Positions 23,558-32,252 of a stretch of 64,000 nucleotides of DNA are shown piece by piece. Position 1 is the stretch's first letter, and each line of letters opens with the position of its first letter. The notes under the pieces were generated by a model that worked only from the letters and a program-made list of their open reading frames with translations, was not told the origin of the DNA and searched no databases. Origin of the DNA: Cryobacterium sp. PAMC25264 (GTDB lineage Bacteria; Actinomycetota; Actinomycetes; Actinomycetales; Microbacteriaceae); assembly GCF_019443325.1 (NCBI RefSeq), contig NZ_CP080383.1, positions 2,790,001 to 2,854,000 on the forward strand, in the 5' to 3' direction. The translations under genes were made by a program, and so were the position numbers.

Positions 23558-24696
23558 ATGACCGACGACGCGGACCTGGTGCCCGAACCCGGTGCGCCCC
23601 AACCTGACGGCCCCGCACCCGGTGCGCCCGAACCTGCCGGCCCCGAGTCACCCCACGCGGCAGCCACCGCGCGGCGCCGGCATCCGCTGGTCATCATCGC
23701 GTCGATGCTGCTGCTGCTCGTCATCGTGGGGGTCGTTCTTGTGCCGCAGTATGCCAGCGGCGTGCGGGCGCTGGAGTCGTTCGGGTCGATCTCGCCGTCG
23801 CTCGTGCTGGCCGCGCTCACCCTTGAGCTGGCCTCCCTGCTGTGTTACAGCGCACTGTCGGCGGAGATGATCGGGCCGCCCACGCCACGCTTCCGCACCC
23901 TGCTGCGCATCGACCTCACCGACCTGGGCATCCGCAACGCGGTGCCCGGCGGCGGCGCCACGGCCGCGGCCGCCAGGTACCGGTTTCTGCGCCAGGCGGG
24001 CGTGCGGCCGGAGAACGCGCTGACGGCCGCGACCATCCAGCTCACCGGGTCGAACCTGGCCCTCGGCGCCCTCTTCGCCCTGGGCGTGGCCCTGTCATTG
24101 CGCACCTTCTCGGACAACCTCTACTACCGGGTCGCCGGCATCGCGGTGCTGCTCCTGCTGGCCGGCGCGGCTCTCGGGTGTGGCTGCTCACCCGGCTCCC
24201 GGCCCGATCGGTCACGGTGGCCCGCGCCGTGGCACGCCGTCTGCCGCTTGTGACCGAGTCCGCAGCGGAGTCGTTCGTGCGAACCCTGGGCGGTCAGATC
24301 CGGCTCCTGGCCACGCATCCGCGCCGCCTGCTCGTCGTGGTGCTGCTGTCGGCCGCGAACTGGCTGCTGGATGCGGCCGCCCTGTGGGTGCTGTTGGCCG
24401 CGTTCGGGTATCCGCTGGCGTTCGGCCCACTGCTCACGGTCTACGGGCTGGGCACGATCGTCGCGATGCTGCCGCTCACCCCGGGGGGTCTGGGCATCGT
24501 CGAGGCCGTGATGGTGCCGGCCCTCATCGCGTTCGGTGCCCCGCGCGCGGCCGCGCTGCTGGGGGTGCTGGGGTGGCGGTTGCTCGAGTACTGGCTGCCG
24601 CTGCCGCTGGGCCTGGCCGCGTGGCTGTCGCTGCGGTGGGGCAGCTTGCGCCGGAGGGACCGCCCCCGGCGCGGGGTCGGCACGAGCGTACGCTGA
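23558..24696 (+). CDS. Lysylphosphatidylglycerol synthase-like membrane protein (one single-base deletion)
   Basis: About 379 residues after repair. ATG 23558 has GGGAG six bases upstream. A GTG at 23501 with GGTGGAG is an alternative. The protein has many membrane segments of the LPG_synthase_TM (formerly UPF0104) family. Segments include TPRFRTLLRIDLTDLGIRNAVPGG, TAAAARYRFLRQAG and, near the end, LLTVYGLGTIVAMLPLTPGGLG and EAVMVPALIAFGAP. The frame breaks at GGG 24176-24178. One extra G gives LGVWLLTRLPARS and joins the two halves. MprF-like N-terminal domains have this fold, but no lysyl-transfer domain is present, so the lipid or sugar it handles is unknown. Confidence 0.85.
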
Positions 24697-24724
24697 GCAT
24701 GTCCGCATCCGTCAGGAGCCTCGA

Positions 24725-27244
24725 GTGACAACAACCCGCCCCACCCACTCTCCTCGGCGCACCCCGACGGACCCCGCGGCGACCAGCTTCTGGGCTCTCA
24801 CCGTCGACGAGGTAGCGACGCTGTTCCCGGCTCCGGATGCCGCCGCCGCACCCCTCGCCCGCACCCGCGGCCACTCCCGGTTGCGGTCCTGGGCCGGCAT
24901 CGTGCTCCGTCAACTGTCCAGCCCGATCACGATGATCCTGCTCGTGGCGGCCCTGATCGCCACGGCAACCGGCGACAACGTCGATGGCGGGGTGATCCTG
25001 CTCATCGTGGTGCTCAGCGCCGCGCTCGGCGCCTGGCAGGAGGGCCGGGCCGCCGACGCCGTGGCGAACCTGCTCGCCAGCGTCGCGGTCACCGTGCGCG
25101 TACAACACGGCGATGCCCTGGTGGACCTGCCTACCGATGCGGTACGGCCGGGCGACCGGGTCGTGCTCGGTGCGGGCGACATCGTGCCCGCCGACTGCCG
25201 CCTCGTGGAGACCGACGACCTCCAAGTCGACGAATCGTCGCTCACCGGGGAATCCTTTCCGGTGGCCAAACAGGCCGGCGGCCCGCTCCCCGTCGATACC
25301 CCGCTGGCGCAACGCAGCAACATCCTCTTCAACGGCACCAGCGTGGTGAGCGGCAAGGCCGTGGCCATCGCGGTGCTCGTGGGCGCCGACAGCACCTTCG
25401 GACACATCTCCACGGCGCTGGAGAAGCGGGCTGAACCCACCAGCTTCGAAACCGGCATCCGGGCGTTCGGCCTGCTGTTGCTGCGCGTGATGGTCATGAT
25501 GGTCGCGGCGATCCTCCTGATCAACCTGGTGCTCGGCCGTCCGTTGATCGACTCCCTGCTCTTCGCCCTGGCCCTGGCCGTGGGCATCACTCCCCAGATG
25601 CTGCCCGTGGTGGTCTCGGTGAGCCTGGCCGCCGGCGCCCGGCGGATGGCCCGGCAGGACGTGATCGTCAAGCGCCTCGACGTGATCGAAGACCTGGGTT
25701 CGATGAGCGTGCTGTGCACCGACAAGACCGGCACCATCACGGCCGGCAGCGTCAGGGTCGACCGGGCCCTCGACGCCGCCGGGCAGCCCAGCGAACGGAT
25801 GCTCGACCTCGCGGCGCTCAACGCCGGCCTGCAGTCCGGGTACCCCAACCCGCTCGACCTGGCCGTGTTGGCCCGCCGGCCGCTGCCGCCTGGCGCGGTG
25901 TTGCTCGACGAGGTGCCCTACGACTTCACCCGTAAACGCCTCACGGTGGTGGCCGACGTCGCCGGAGCGCGCACCATGATCACCAAGGGCGCCTTCGACG
26001 GCGTGCTGGCCTGCTGCTCCCGGGTGGACACGGCCGACGGCATCCGCCCGCTCGATCCGATCCGGGCGGAGATCGCCGACCGGTTCCGTCGGCTGAGTGC
26101 CGACGGCTACCGGGTGATCGGGCTGGCCACGGCCCCGGTCGACTCGGACCGGCCGCTGATGGTGGTCGACGAACACGACCTCGTCTTCGGTGGCTTTCTC
26201 GCCTTCCTCGACCCGGTCAAGGAGGACGCCCAGGCTTCGCTGGCGGAACTGGCGGCGCTGGGCATCCGCACCAAGATTCTCACCGGTGACAACCGGTATG
26301 TGGCCGCGGCGCTCGCCCCGCAGCTGGGCATCGACGCCGGCCGGGTGGCCGTGGGCGCCGACCTGGCCGGCCTGGGCGAGGCGCAGGTTCACGAGCTGGT
26401 GTCGCGCACGAGCATCTTCGCCGAGGTCGAGCCCAGCCAGAAACAGGTGATCGTGGCGTCGCTCCGCGATGCGGGGGAGACCGTGGCGTTCCTCGGCGAC
26501 GGCATCAACGACGCCACCGCCCTACACGGCGCGGATGTGGGCATCTCGGTGGACACCGCCGCCAGCGTGGCGAAGAAGGCCGCCGCGGTGGTGCTGCTCA
26601 CCAAGGAACTCGCCGTGGTGGCCACCGGGGTGCGGCTCGGCCGGCACACGTTCTCGAACACGCTCAAATACGTGCGGGTGGCGTCCAGCGCCAACTTCGG
26701 CAACATCCTGAGCATGGTCATCGCCGCGGCGACGCTGCCGTTCCTGCCGATGCTGCCCGGTCAGATCCTGCTGCTGAACTTCCTGGCCGACATCCCCAAC
26801 ACTCTGGTGTCACGCGACAACGTCGACCACGAGCGGCTCCAGGTGGCCGGCGTGTGGGACATGCGTCAGGTGACCCGGTTCATGATCATGTTCGGGCTGC
26901 TCAGCACTGTGTTCGACTTGGCCACCTTCGCGTTGATGCGCTGGGTGTTCCACACGGATGCCGCCACCTTCCGCACGGGCTGGTTCATCGAGTCCGGACT
27001 CACCCAGTTCGTGGCGATGATGACCCTGCGCACCAGCCGGCCGGCCTGGCTCAGCCGACCGGACGGAGTGTTCTTCTGGGTGAGCCTCGGCGTGGCGGCC
27101 GCCACGGTGACGCTCACCTTCACCCCGCTGGGCGCGCTGGCGCAGTTCGTGGCGGTGCCGCCGGCGCTGCTGCTGGCCCTGTTCGCCATGGTGCTCGGCT
27201 ACGGGCTCGCGAACGAGGCGCTCAAGCGGTTCGTGCGGTTCTGA
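24725..27244 (+). CDS. mgtA: Magnesium-translocating P-type ATPase (type IIIB)
   Basis: 839 residues, GTG start at 24725 with AGGAG seven bases upstream. An N-terminal cytosolic stretch precedes the first membrane pair. The actuator loop TGES is near residue 173. The phosphorylation site DKTGT is near residue 332, in CTDKTGTIT. The nucleotide domain is compact (YDFTRKRLTVV, TKGAF). The hinge GDGINDA is near residue 591, followed by GISVDTAASVAKKAA, and then a block of about six C-terminal membrane helices with LLNFLADIPN. It matches MgtA/MgtB, which import Mg2+ when it is scarce. No mgt leader or MgtR was recognised upstream, where only 28 bases separate it from the preceding gene. Confidence 0.9.
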   Translation: MTTTRPTHSPRRTPTDPAATSFWALTVDEVATLFPAPDAAAAPLARTRGHSRLRSWAGIVLRQLSSPITMILLVAALIATATGDNVDGGVILLIVVLSAALGAWQEGRAADAVANLLASVAVTVRVQHGDALVDLPTDAVRPGDRVVLGAGDIVPADCRLVETDDLQVDESSLTGESFPVAKQAGGPLPVDTPLAQRSNILFNGTSVVSGKAVAIAVLVGADSTFGHISTALEKRAEPTSFETGIRAFGLLLLRVMVMMVAAILLINLVLGRPLIDSLLFALALAVGITPQMLPVVVSVSLAAGARRMARQDVIVKRLDVIEDLGSMSVLCTDKTGTITAGSVRVDRALDAAGQPSERMLDLAALNAGLQSGYPNPLDLAVLARRPLPPGAVLLDEVPYDFTRKRLTVVADVAGARTMITKGAFDGVLACCSRVDTADGIRPLDPIRAEIADRFRRLSADGYRVIGLATAPVDSDRPLMVVDEHDLVFGGFLAFLDPVKEDAQASLAELAALGIRTKILTGDNRYVAAALAPQLGIDAGRVAVGADLAGLGEAQVHELVSRTSIFAEVEPSQKQVIVASLRDAGETVAFLGDGINDATALHGADVGISVDTAASVAKKAAAVVLLTKELAVVATGVRLGRHTFSNTLKYVRVASSANFGNILSMVIAAATLPFLPMLPGQILLLNFLADIPNTLVSRDNVDHERLQVAGVWDMRQVTRFMIMFGLLSTVFDLATFALMRWVFHTDAATFRTGWFIESGLTQFVAMMTLRTSRPAWLSRPDGVFFWVSLGVAAATVTLTFTPLGALAQFVAVPPALLLALFAMVLGYGLANEALKRFVRF

Positions 27245-27296
27245 CCGCGGCGGCGGCGGGCGCGGCGGGCGCGGCATCCGTTCGCAGAGACTGACT

Positions 27297-27354
27297 GTTG
27301 CCAGAACGGACAAATGCGCCCGGCGTACCGGGCGCACATGTCCGCACGGGGAAC
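27297..27354. repeat. Dispersed palindrome family B, copy 3
   Basis: Outer arms GTTGCCAGAACGGAC and GTCCGCACGGGGAAC, inner stem TGCGCCCGG/CCGGGCGCA. It lies between convergent genes, 53 bases after the Mg2+ ATPase stop. Confidence 0.8.
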
Positions 27355-27417
27355 AGAAGGGGCGCGCAGCCTTCCCGAGCCGCGCGAGGTGCGGTGGGTG
27401 CGCGGGGTGCGGCGGGG

Positions 27418-27719
27418 CTACTCCATGACCTTGAGGTCTTTCCAGAAGGCGACGTAGCCGCTGTAGTCCTTGCCGACCCGGTCGAACGAGCTGGGGGTGG
27501 GCGTGGGGTAGCTGAACGCGCCGTCGACCACCGTGGAGACGCCATCGGTCACGGTGAAGTACTGGCACTCGCCCTTCCACGAGCAGGTGTACTGAGTGTC
27601 GGTGGGCGCCAGGAACTCGTCCTTGACGCTCGACGGGGGAAGTACCAGTTGCCCTCGATCTTGATGAGTTCGTTCTCGGGGGCTTCGGCCACGACCGTGC
27701 CGTTGAGTACTGCCTTCAT
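27418..27719 (-). CDS. DUF427 family protein (one single-base deletion)
   Basis: 100 residues after repair. ATG 27719 follows AAGGAG. The small beta-rich DUF427 fold shows MKAVLNGTVVAEAPENELIKIEGNWYFP, then the family core YTCSWKGECQYFTV and the end YSGYVAFWKDLKVME. The frame breaks in the GGGGG run at 27635-27639. A sixth base gives WYFPPSSVKDEFL. The function of this widespread family is not known. The protein is probably cytosolic. Confidence 0.88.
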
Positions 27720-27888
27720 GGTTGACTCCTTCGTTGGGCTGTGCAGTGATCGCCGGCCGCCGCGGTGCAGCGGATGCCGCAGACAGAAACCGGTGCTGCT
27801 CTGCAACACCCGAACACCGGCACACATTCCCGTCGGAACGATGTCTGGTGGCGCCAACGGCGTCCGCCAGCGGCGGCGGGTGCCGGTC

Positions 27889-28362
27889 TCAGCCCACGAG
27901 GAGGCTGACACCCAGCGCGAGGACGGCCAGCCCCTGCAGCGTTGAGCGGAGCGTGATGATGCGATCCCAGCCGGCCTGGAGTGCGCGGGCATTCGTGGGG
28001 ATGACCCGAGCGTCCGCCGCGGCCGTGAAGGCCCTATTGATCGGTGCGCTGGCCCTCACGTAGAGCACCATCCAGACGACCAGCAGAGCGAGAGCCACAC
28101 CCGCAGCGCATGCGGCCACGACGTTGTCGCCGATCGCGGCGAGAACGGTGGCGGCGGCGGAGGCGACGAGACCGACGGCGCCGGGAACGGGCATCCGCCT
28201 GTCGCCGTAGCGATGCACAGCACCCATCACCGTGGACAGAGCCGAATCATCGACCTGGGCGAGGGCTGGACGCAGCACCAGGGCGCAGAAGACGTCGGTG
28301 CCGTAGACAACACTGACACCCATGATCGCGAGGAGTGCGGAAACGTGCGCGAGGGAAGTCAT
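27889..28362 (-). CDS. Four-helix membrane protein, DUF1772-like
   Basis: 157 residues from ATG 28362. There are four hydrophobic segments (about residues 8-32, 60-80, 82-103 and 138-156), with VLRPALAQVDDSALSTVMGAVHRYGDRRMPV between the first two. This layout is seen in anthrone-oxygenase-like/DUF1772 membrane proteins. It lies 69 bases downstream of the 28432-28794 membrane gene on the same strand, and both may be controlled by the divergent TetR protein. The enzyme activity is unproven. Confidence 0.7.
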   Translation of the reverse strand: MTSLAHVSALLAIMGVSVVYGTDVFCALVLRPALAQVDDSALSTVMGAVHRYGDRRMPVPGAVGLVASAAATVLAAIGDNVVAACAAGVALALLVVWMVLYVRASAPINRAFTAAADARVIPTNARALQAGWDRIITLRSTLQGLAVLALGVSLLVG

Positions 28363-28431
28363 AAGGGGGTATGCCTTTCTGTTTCAGGGGAGAGCCCGAG
28401 CCGCGACAGGCGCGCCTCGCTGCGTGACGGG

Positions 28432-28794
28432 TCAGACGAAGGCCAGGATGAGGCCGGCGACGACGAGCACCAGAGCGGTCGCCCCGTGCACACTCAGCGC
28501 GTGCCGCACGGTGCCACCGTTGGAGGTGACGATGATCGCGTCCCCGATGGGGGTGATCGCGGCAGCCACGAGCACCCACCCGAAGACGTGCCCTCCGGCG
28601 ACGACGAGGACGACAAGAGGCACGATGCCAGAGGTGATGTCACGGACGCCCTTGATACTGGTCAGGGCGCGAGCGCGGTCCTCGGTAATGCCAAAACCAG
28701 CCAGCGCCGCACTGGGGGCGAGGAGGAACCGGGCGCCGATAACAAGGATGAAGAGGCAGCCGAGGACGGCGACGACGAGGGCGGTGATGTACAT
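28432..28794 (-). CDS. DUF4267-like small membrane protein
   Basis: 120 residues from ATG 28794. Four predicted membrane helices, with GARFLLAPSAALAGFGI near residue 20 and RALTSIKGVRDITSGIVPLVVL near residue 45, fit the DUF4267 family. It is divergent from the TetR gene at 28908 with palindromic sites in the 113-base gap. It is therefore the likely regulated gene, with the 27889-28362 gene in the same transcript. The function is unknown. Confidence 0.75.
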   Translation of the reverse strand: MYITALVVAVLGCLFILVIGARFLLAPSAALAGFGITEDRARALTSIKGVRDITSGIVPLVVLVVAGGHVFGWVLVAAAITPIGDAIIVTSNGGTVRHALSVHGATALVLVVAGLILAFV

Positions 28795-28823
28795 GTGAAC
28801 TCATTCCAATGGGGTCTAATCAC

Positions 28824-28846
28824 GTTATCTAACACTGTTCGATAAC
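28824..28846. promoter_or_regulatory. Candidate TetR operator 1
   Basis: GTTATC and GATAAC flank an 11-base spacer containing TAACACTGTTC. It lies 30 bases upstream of the DUF4267-like start. Confidence 0.55.
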
Positions 28847-28873
28847 GACGCTAGCACAGCGTGGAACAGAAAC

Positions 28874-28897
28874 TAGCACTGTTATGTAACCGTGCTA
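28874..28897. promoter_or_regulatory. Candidate TetR operator 2
   Basis: Inverted repeat TAGCAC-(12)-GTGCTA with TGTTATGTAAC inside. It lies 10 bases upstream of the TetR start. The TAACACTGTT and CACTGTTATGTAAC words are shared with operator 1. Confidence 0.55.
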
Positions 28898-28907
28898 ATC
28901 TGTCAGC

Positions 28908-29441
28908 ATGGCTCCTCGACCCGTCCCCGACCTCAACCTCAGACGCGATCAAATCACTCAGGCGGCGTGCAGCATCGCCGAGTCCGAAGGGTGGACTGCA
29001 GTGACCATGCGCCGGGTCGCAACCGAGATCGGCGTGACGCAACCGGTGCTGTACAGCGCCTTCGCCGGCGGTCGCCAGGCACTCCTCGAGGCCGTCGCAC
29101 TGCAGGGGTTCACCGCGATCGCCGATGCCCTTGACGCTGTCGCTCCCGACCCGATGTCGCGGATGCGGGCCTACCTCGGGTTCGCCACCTCCCAACCGCG
29201 TCTGTACGAGGTGATGTTCTCCATGCCGTCAGGCCTTCCGTTCGGCGCCGACGACAGCCCCGCGCCACTCCGGCGCGCTTTCGCGGCGATCCAAGAGGCA
29301 TTCCCCGGTACTGACGACACCGCATCGGAGGTCGCCTGGGCGACCCTGCACGGACTCGCGACCCTTCAGATCAGCGGGCGCATACCCGCAGGGCAGGCCG
29401 AGGCGCGGCTGAACCGCGCACACGCGGTGCTGGCACACTGA
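28908..29441 (+). CDS. TetR-family transcriptional regulator
   Basis: 177 residues from ATG 28908. The N-terminal HTH is TMRRVATEIGVTQPVLYSAFAGGRQALLEAVA (about residues 33-64), with Tyr-Ser-Ala-Phe in the usual YxHF place. The C-terminal ligand domain includes PRLYEVMFSMPSGLPFG and EVAWATLHGLATLQISGRIP, as in TetR_C_33-type regulators. It is divergent from two membrane-protein genes. Two inverted repeats in the shared gap are likely operators for repression of both directions. Confidence 0.88.
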   Translation: MAPRPVPDLNLRRDQITQAACSIAESEGWTAVTMRRVATEIGVTQPVLYSAFAGGRQALLEAVALQGFTAIADALDAVAPDPMSRMRAYLGFATSQPRLYEVMFSMPSGLPFGADDSPAPLRRAFAAIQEAFPGTDDTASEVAWATLHGLATLQISGRIPAGQAEARLNRAHAVLAH

Positions 29442-29541
29442 CCTCGTCTTCGCCGAAACGGGTCGATCCTGGTGGTGACGTGAGTCCCAGCGGCCAGCCT
29501 CGGACCCCGAGGATCGACATCGGGGTGGTCGGCCGTCCCGA

Positions 29542-30100
29542 TCAGGCGAGGAAGTCGTAGGCGCGCACAACGGTGACGTGGGCCGCGGCATCCGTGGCCG
29601 CAGGCTGTGCCGGGCCCGCGGCGGCCACCCCCGCAGCTGCGACGAGGGCCTGCCCGGTTTCGGACGCCTTCACGAGGTGCTGCACGGCGCGCTTGAGTCC
29701 CACGAAACTCGCCGCAGCTGCTGCGGCCTCCGGGGAGCAGTGGTCGATGCCGCGTTCGGCGAGGGCGTCGATCACGGCGCCGGCGACGAGCTGGTCCTCC
29801 ATGGCGAAGCGGATGCTGCCATCGGTGCGGCGCTCCCCACGGCGATGACCGCCACGGAGAAGCGGTCGCCCTTCTCGGTCTGGCGGGCCAAGGCCCAGTC
29901 GGCCACGAGTGCACTCGTGGCCAGGTTTGCCGCGATGACGGTGTGGGTGGCGACCGGGGTGGGGAAGCTGTGCGCGGCATCCACGGGAGGCAACTCGTCG
30001 GCGAGCACAACCACGTCGGCCTCGGCCGCGAGGGCCTGGAAGCCCGCCAGACCCCAGTCGAATCGGACCTGGTACTTGATCTGGGCTGGGCGTCGCTCAC
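29542..30100 (-). CDS. ComB-like (2-phosphosulfolactate phosphatase family) protein (two single-base deletions)
   Basis: About 186 residues after repair, GTG start at 30100. The frame is broken at GGG 30083-30085 and CCCC 29835-29838. Restored, it reads MSDAQPQIKYQVRFDWGLAGFQAL, then VVVLADELPPVDAAHSF, AVIAVGERRTDGSIRFAMEDQLVAGAVIDAL, IDHCSPEAAAAAASFVGL and a C-terminal RAYDFLA. This is the architecture of actinobacterial ComB-family proteins. In methanogens ComB makes sulfolactate for coenzyme M, which actinomycetes do not need, so the physiological substrate here is unknown. Confidence 0.75.
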
Positions 30101-30145
30101 CCGTTCAGAATACCGGTCGGCGGACTCCGGCGGCGGGAAAAAGAG

Positions 30146-31411
30146 TCACGGGGCGTCGTAGTGGGCGAGGGCGTCGGCGTCGGTGGCGTGGGTCATGGCC
30201 CGACGGGCGCCGTCGAGCGCGGTGACCGGGTCGGCCTCGGCCTCGGCGAGGGCGAGCTGGCGTTCGGCCTCGGCAAGGCGGGTGCGGGCGTCGGCGCCCA
30301 CCCGGCCCCGGTTGGCGGTGATGAAATCGCGAGTGAGGCCGATCTGGCTGCGGGCGGCCAGCCGGGCGCCCACGAAGGCTTCGCGGGCGTTGTCGAGCCG
30401 CAACTGCCGGTTGCGGGCCTCGGAGCGGGTGACGTCGAGCCCGTCGAGGGCTTCGCGAAGCCGAGCGAGGTCGGCGGCGGGGTCGCTCACCCGGCCGGGT
30501 CGGCGCAGGTCGGCCACCACGGTGTCGGCGTCGGCGATCACCCGGTTGAGCTCGGTGCTGGCCTCGGATTCCTCGTGCCGGTCGCGCAGAGCACGGGCCT
30601 CGGCCAGTTCGGTCTCGGCTCCGGCGAGGGCGGTGCCGAGGCTGGCGAAGGCCACATGCAGCTGGTCCTCGCCGGTTTCGATGGCGTCCAACAGGGTGGT
30701 CGCGGTGAAGAGCCCATGCTCGGCGGCGCTGACCTGGTCGCCGACGGGCTCGGTGGCGCCGGCGGCGAGGCGCGTATCGGCGGCATCCGCGGCACGGCGG
30801 CCCTCGTCGATGGCGGTGCGAGCCCGCTCGACGTTGCCGCTGATGGCGGCCAGCGCGGACGCGGAGTAGGTGGTGGCGAGGCGGTCGAGAGTGGCGGCGC
30901 CGCCGGCGAGACGATCGGTGGCCCGGTCGAGGCGGCGGCGAAGCTGCTCGAGCTGCAGTGGCGCGTTCTGCTCCACCACGCGCTTGCTGTCGAACTCGCG
31001 GGTCTGCGCGTTCAGCCGAACGGTGGCCTCGTCGGCGAGCCGGGTGATCTGCTCGGTCCACTGCCGGATCTGGGAGTCGGTGTCGGGCACGCCATCGTCG
31101 AGCTTCTGCTGCAAGGCGAACGCCTCGCGCAACTGCCGCTTCGACACGTCGAGCGCTGCGGCGAAGTCGGCCGTGGCCCGCTCGCCGAATTGCGCCTGGG
31201 CGAAACCGAGCTCGTCGGTGGCGGACTCGATGAGGTCGTCGGCCCGCACCAGGCTGATCGCGGCGGTACGCGCCCGCTCGGTGATCTCCGCGGTCTCGGC
31301 GGCACGGATACTGCGACCCCTGCGCCGGGATGCCGACACGAACAGCCAGATGACCCCCACGACCACGCCGAGAACAATGACGGACGGGAGCCACCACAAA
31401 GCATCAGTCAT
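30146..31411 (-). CDS. Membrane-anchored coiled-coil protein
   Basis: 421 residues from ATG 31411. One N-terminal membrane segment (WWLPSVIVLGVVVGVIWLFV) is followed by RRRGR and then about 390 residues of Ala/Glu/Arg-rich alpha helix with heptad character. The protein ends in YDAP. The composition resembles the long helical C-terminal part of actinobacterial TPM-domain proteins, but the TPM domain itself is absent. No enzyme motif is visible. The long cytoplasmic coil suggests a structural or scaffold role. It lies downstream of the EVE-domain gene on the same strand, but the 351-base gap with repeats argues against a simple operon. Confidence 0.75.
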   Translation of the reverse strand: MTDALWWLPSVIVLGVVVGVIWLFVSASRRRGRSIRAAETAEITERARTAAISLVRADDLIESATDELGFAQAQFGERATADFAAALDVSKRQLREAFALQQKLDDGVPDTDSQIRQWTEQITRLADEATVRLNAQTREFDSKRVVEQNAPLQLEQLRRRLDRATDRLAGGAATLDRLATTYSASALAAISGNVERARTAIDEGRRAADAADTRLAAGATEPVGDQVSAAEHGLFTATTLLDAIETGEDQLHVAFASLGTALAGAETELAEARALRDRHEESEASTELNRVIADADTVVADLRRPGRVSDPAADLARLREALDGLDVTRSEARNRQLRLDNAREAFVGARLAARSQIGLTRDFITANRGRVGADARTRLAEAERQLALAEAEADPVTALDGARRAMTHATDADALAHYDAP

Positions 31412-31512
31412 GCGGCCATCTTATTGAGCGAAGCTGGTGGAATGGCTGGTGGCAGGCCGGTCCCGGGGGTCTTTCGTGGCGCATCCGGTAGGTGCGTGTG
31501 CCCGGTCGGATG

Positions 31513-31581
31513 CTCGCTGCTCCCCCTGTGGGCGACCGCGCCCGCTATAGCGGGCGCGGCCAGCGATACGAGGTGCGGTGA
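31513..31581. repeat. Dispersed palindrome family D, copy 2
   Basis: Shares CCCCCTGTGGGC, CCGCGCCCGCTATAG and ATACGAGGTGC with the copy at 13018-13090. The inner stem CGCGCCCGCTATAGCGGGCG is a perfect palindrome apart from its end base. Confidence 0.8.
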
Positions 31582-31603
31582 AGGCCAGGATGGCTTGTTC
31601 CGG

Positions 31604-31725
31604 GATCGGCTCGACGGGTCTCGACAAGCTCGACCAACGAGACGGGGACGCACCCAGGTAGGCTCGACCAGCGGGATGGTCGGGCGGCCGGGGCAGGCTC
31701 GACCAGCGGGATGGATCGGGCCGCA
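31604..31725. repeat. Family E repeat, degenerate copies
   Basis: Contains GGGTCTCGACAAGCTCGACC, and then two direct copies of AGGCTCGACCAGCGGGATGG 39 bases apart. Related to the array at 2631-2905. Confidence 0.7.
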
Positions 31726-31762
31726 CTGATCAAGTCCGAGCAGCGACGCTGGGCACGATCGG

Positions 31763-32209
31763 CTAGCGGCGGCGGTCGTCGGCGCTGGGGCGGCGCATCT
31801 GGGCGCGGATCAGCTCGAAGTCGTGCCGGCTGATCTCGAGCAGGCCGCGTCGGAGCTTCAGGCCCCAGTTGGGGTCGCCCCGGGTGAGGTCGAGCACCTT
31901 GAGCAGGGGCCGGATCGACGCGGGCTCGGCATCCGGATCGTAGGCCACCTTGCGCCGCCACGGGCGGTACTCGCTGCCGGAGACGCCTACCTGCACCACG
32001 GCGTTGTCGCTCACGTAGCCGATGGCGGTGAACTCGCGCAGCCGGTCGCCCTCGAACTGGGTCTTCGGCGAGTAGTAGACCAGCCCGTCGGATTCGTTCA
32101 TGTCTTCGAGCAGCTCGCGGGCGGCGAAGTTCACCTGGGCCAGGCCCATGGACACGCTGCGCAGCACATACTCCTGCTGCACCACCCCGAGCCAGTACCG
32201 AATCGCCAC
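31763..32209 (-). CDS. EVE-domain protein
   Basis: 148 residues from ATG 32209. It begins MAIRYWLGVVQQEYVLRSVSMG. It contains the PUA-like EVE fold segments VNFAARELLEDMNESDGLVYYSP, then LREFTAIGYVSDNAVVQV, YRPWRRKVAYDP and PIRPLLKVLDLTRG-type helices near residue 105. EVE domains bind modified bases in DNA or RNA, often with restriction or RNA-modification genes, but none of those lie next to it here. It is monodomain and transcribed away from the SRPBCC gene at 32253. A housekeeping RNA-related role is possible but unproven. Confidence 0.85.
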   Translation of the reverse strand: MAIRYWLGVVQQEYVLRSVSMGLAQVNFAARELLEDMNESDGLVYYSPKTQFEGDRLREFTAIGYVSDNAVVQVGVSGSEYRPWRRKVAYDPDAEPASIRPLLKVLDLTRGDPNWGLKLRRGLLEISRHDFELIRAQMRRPSADDRRR

Positions 32210-32252
32210 GTACTAGTTGTAGTGCATTGCTCCGACAGCACAGACTGAGGGC

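Larger units (their letters stand above)
31412..31762. other. Gene-free stretch with two repeat types
   Basis: 351 bases without a supportable gene. They hold the family D palindrome (31513-31581) and degenerate family E repeats (31604-31725). Confidence 0.6.

Noticed and set aside
31763-32209. A defence island around the EVE-domain protein
   Set aside because: Neighbours are a coiled-coil protein, an SRPBCC protein and DUF1684. No restriction, nuclease or toxin gene is nearby.
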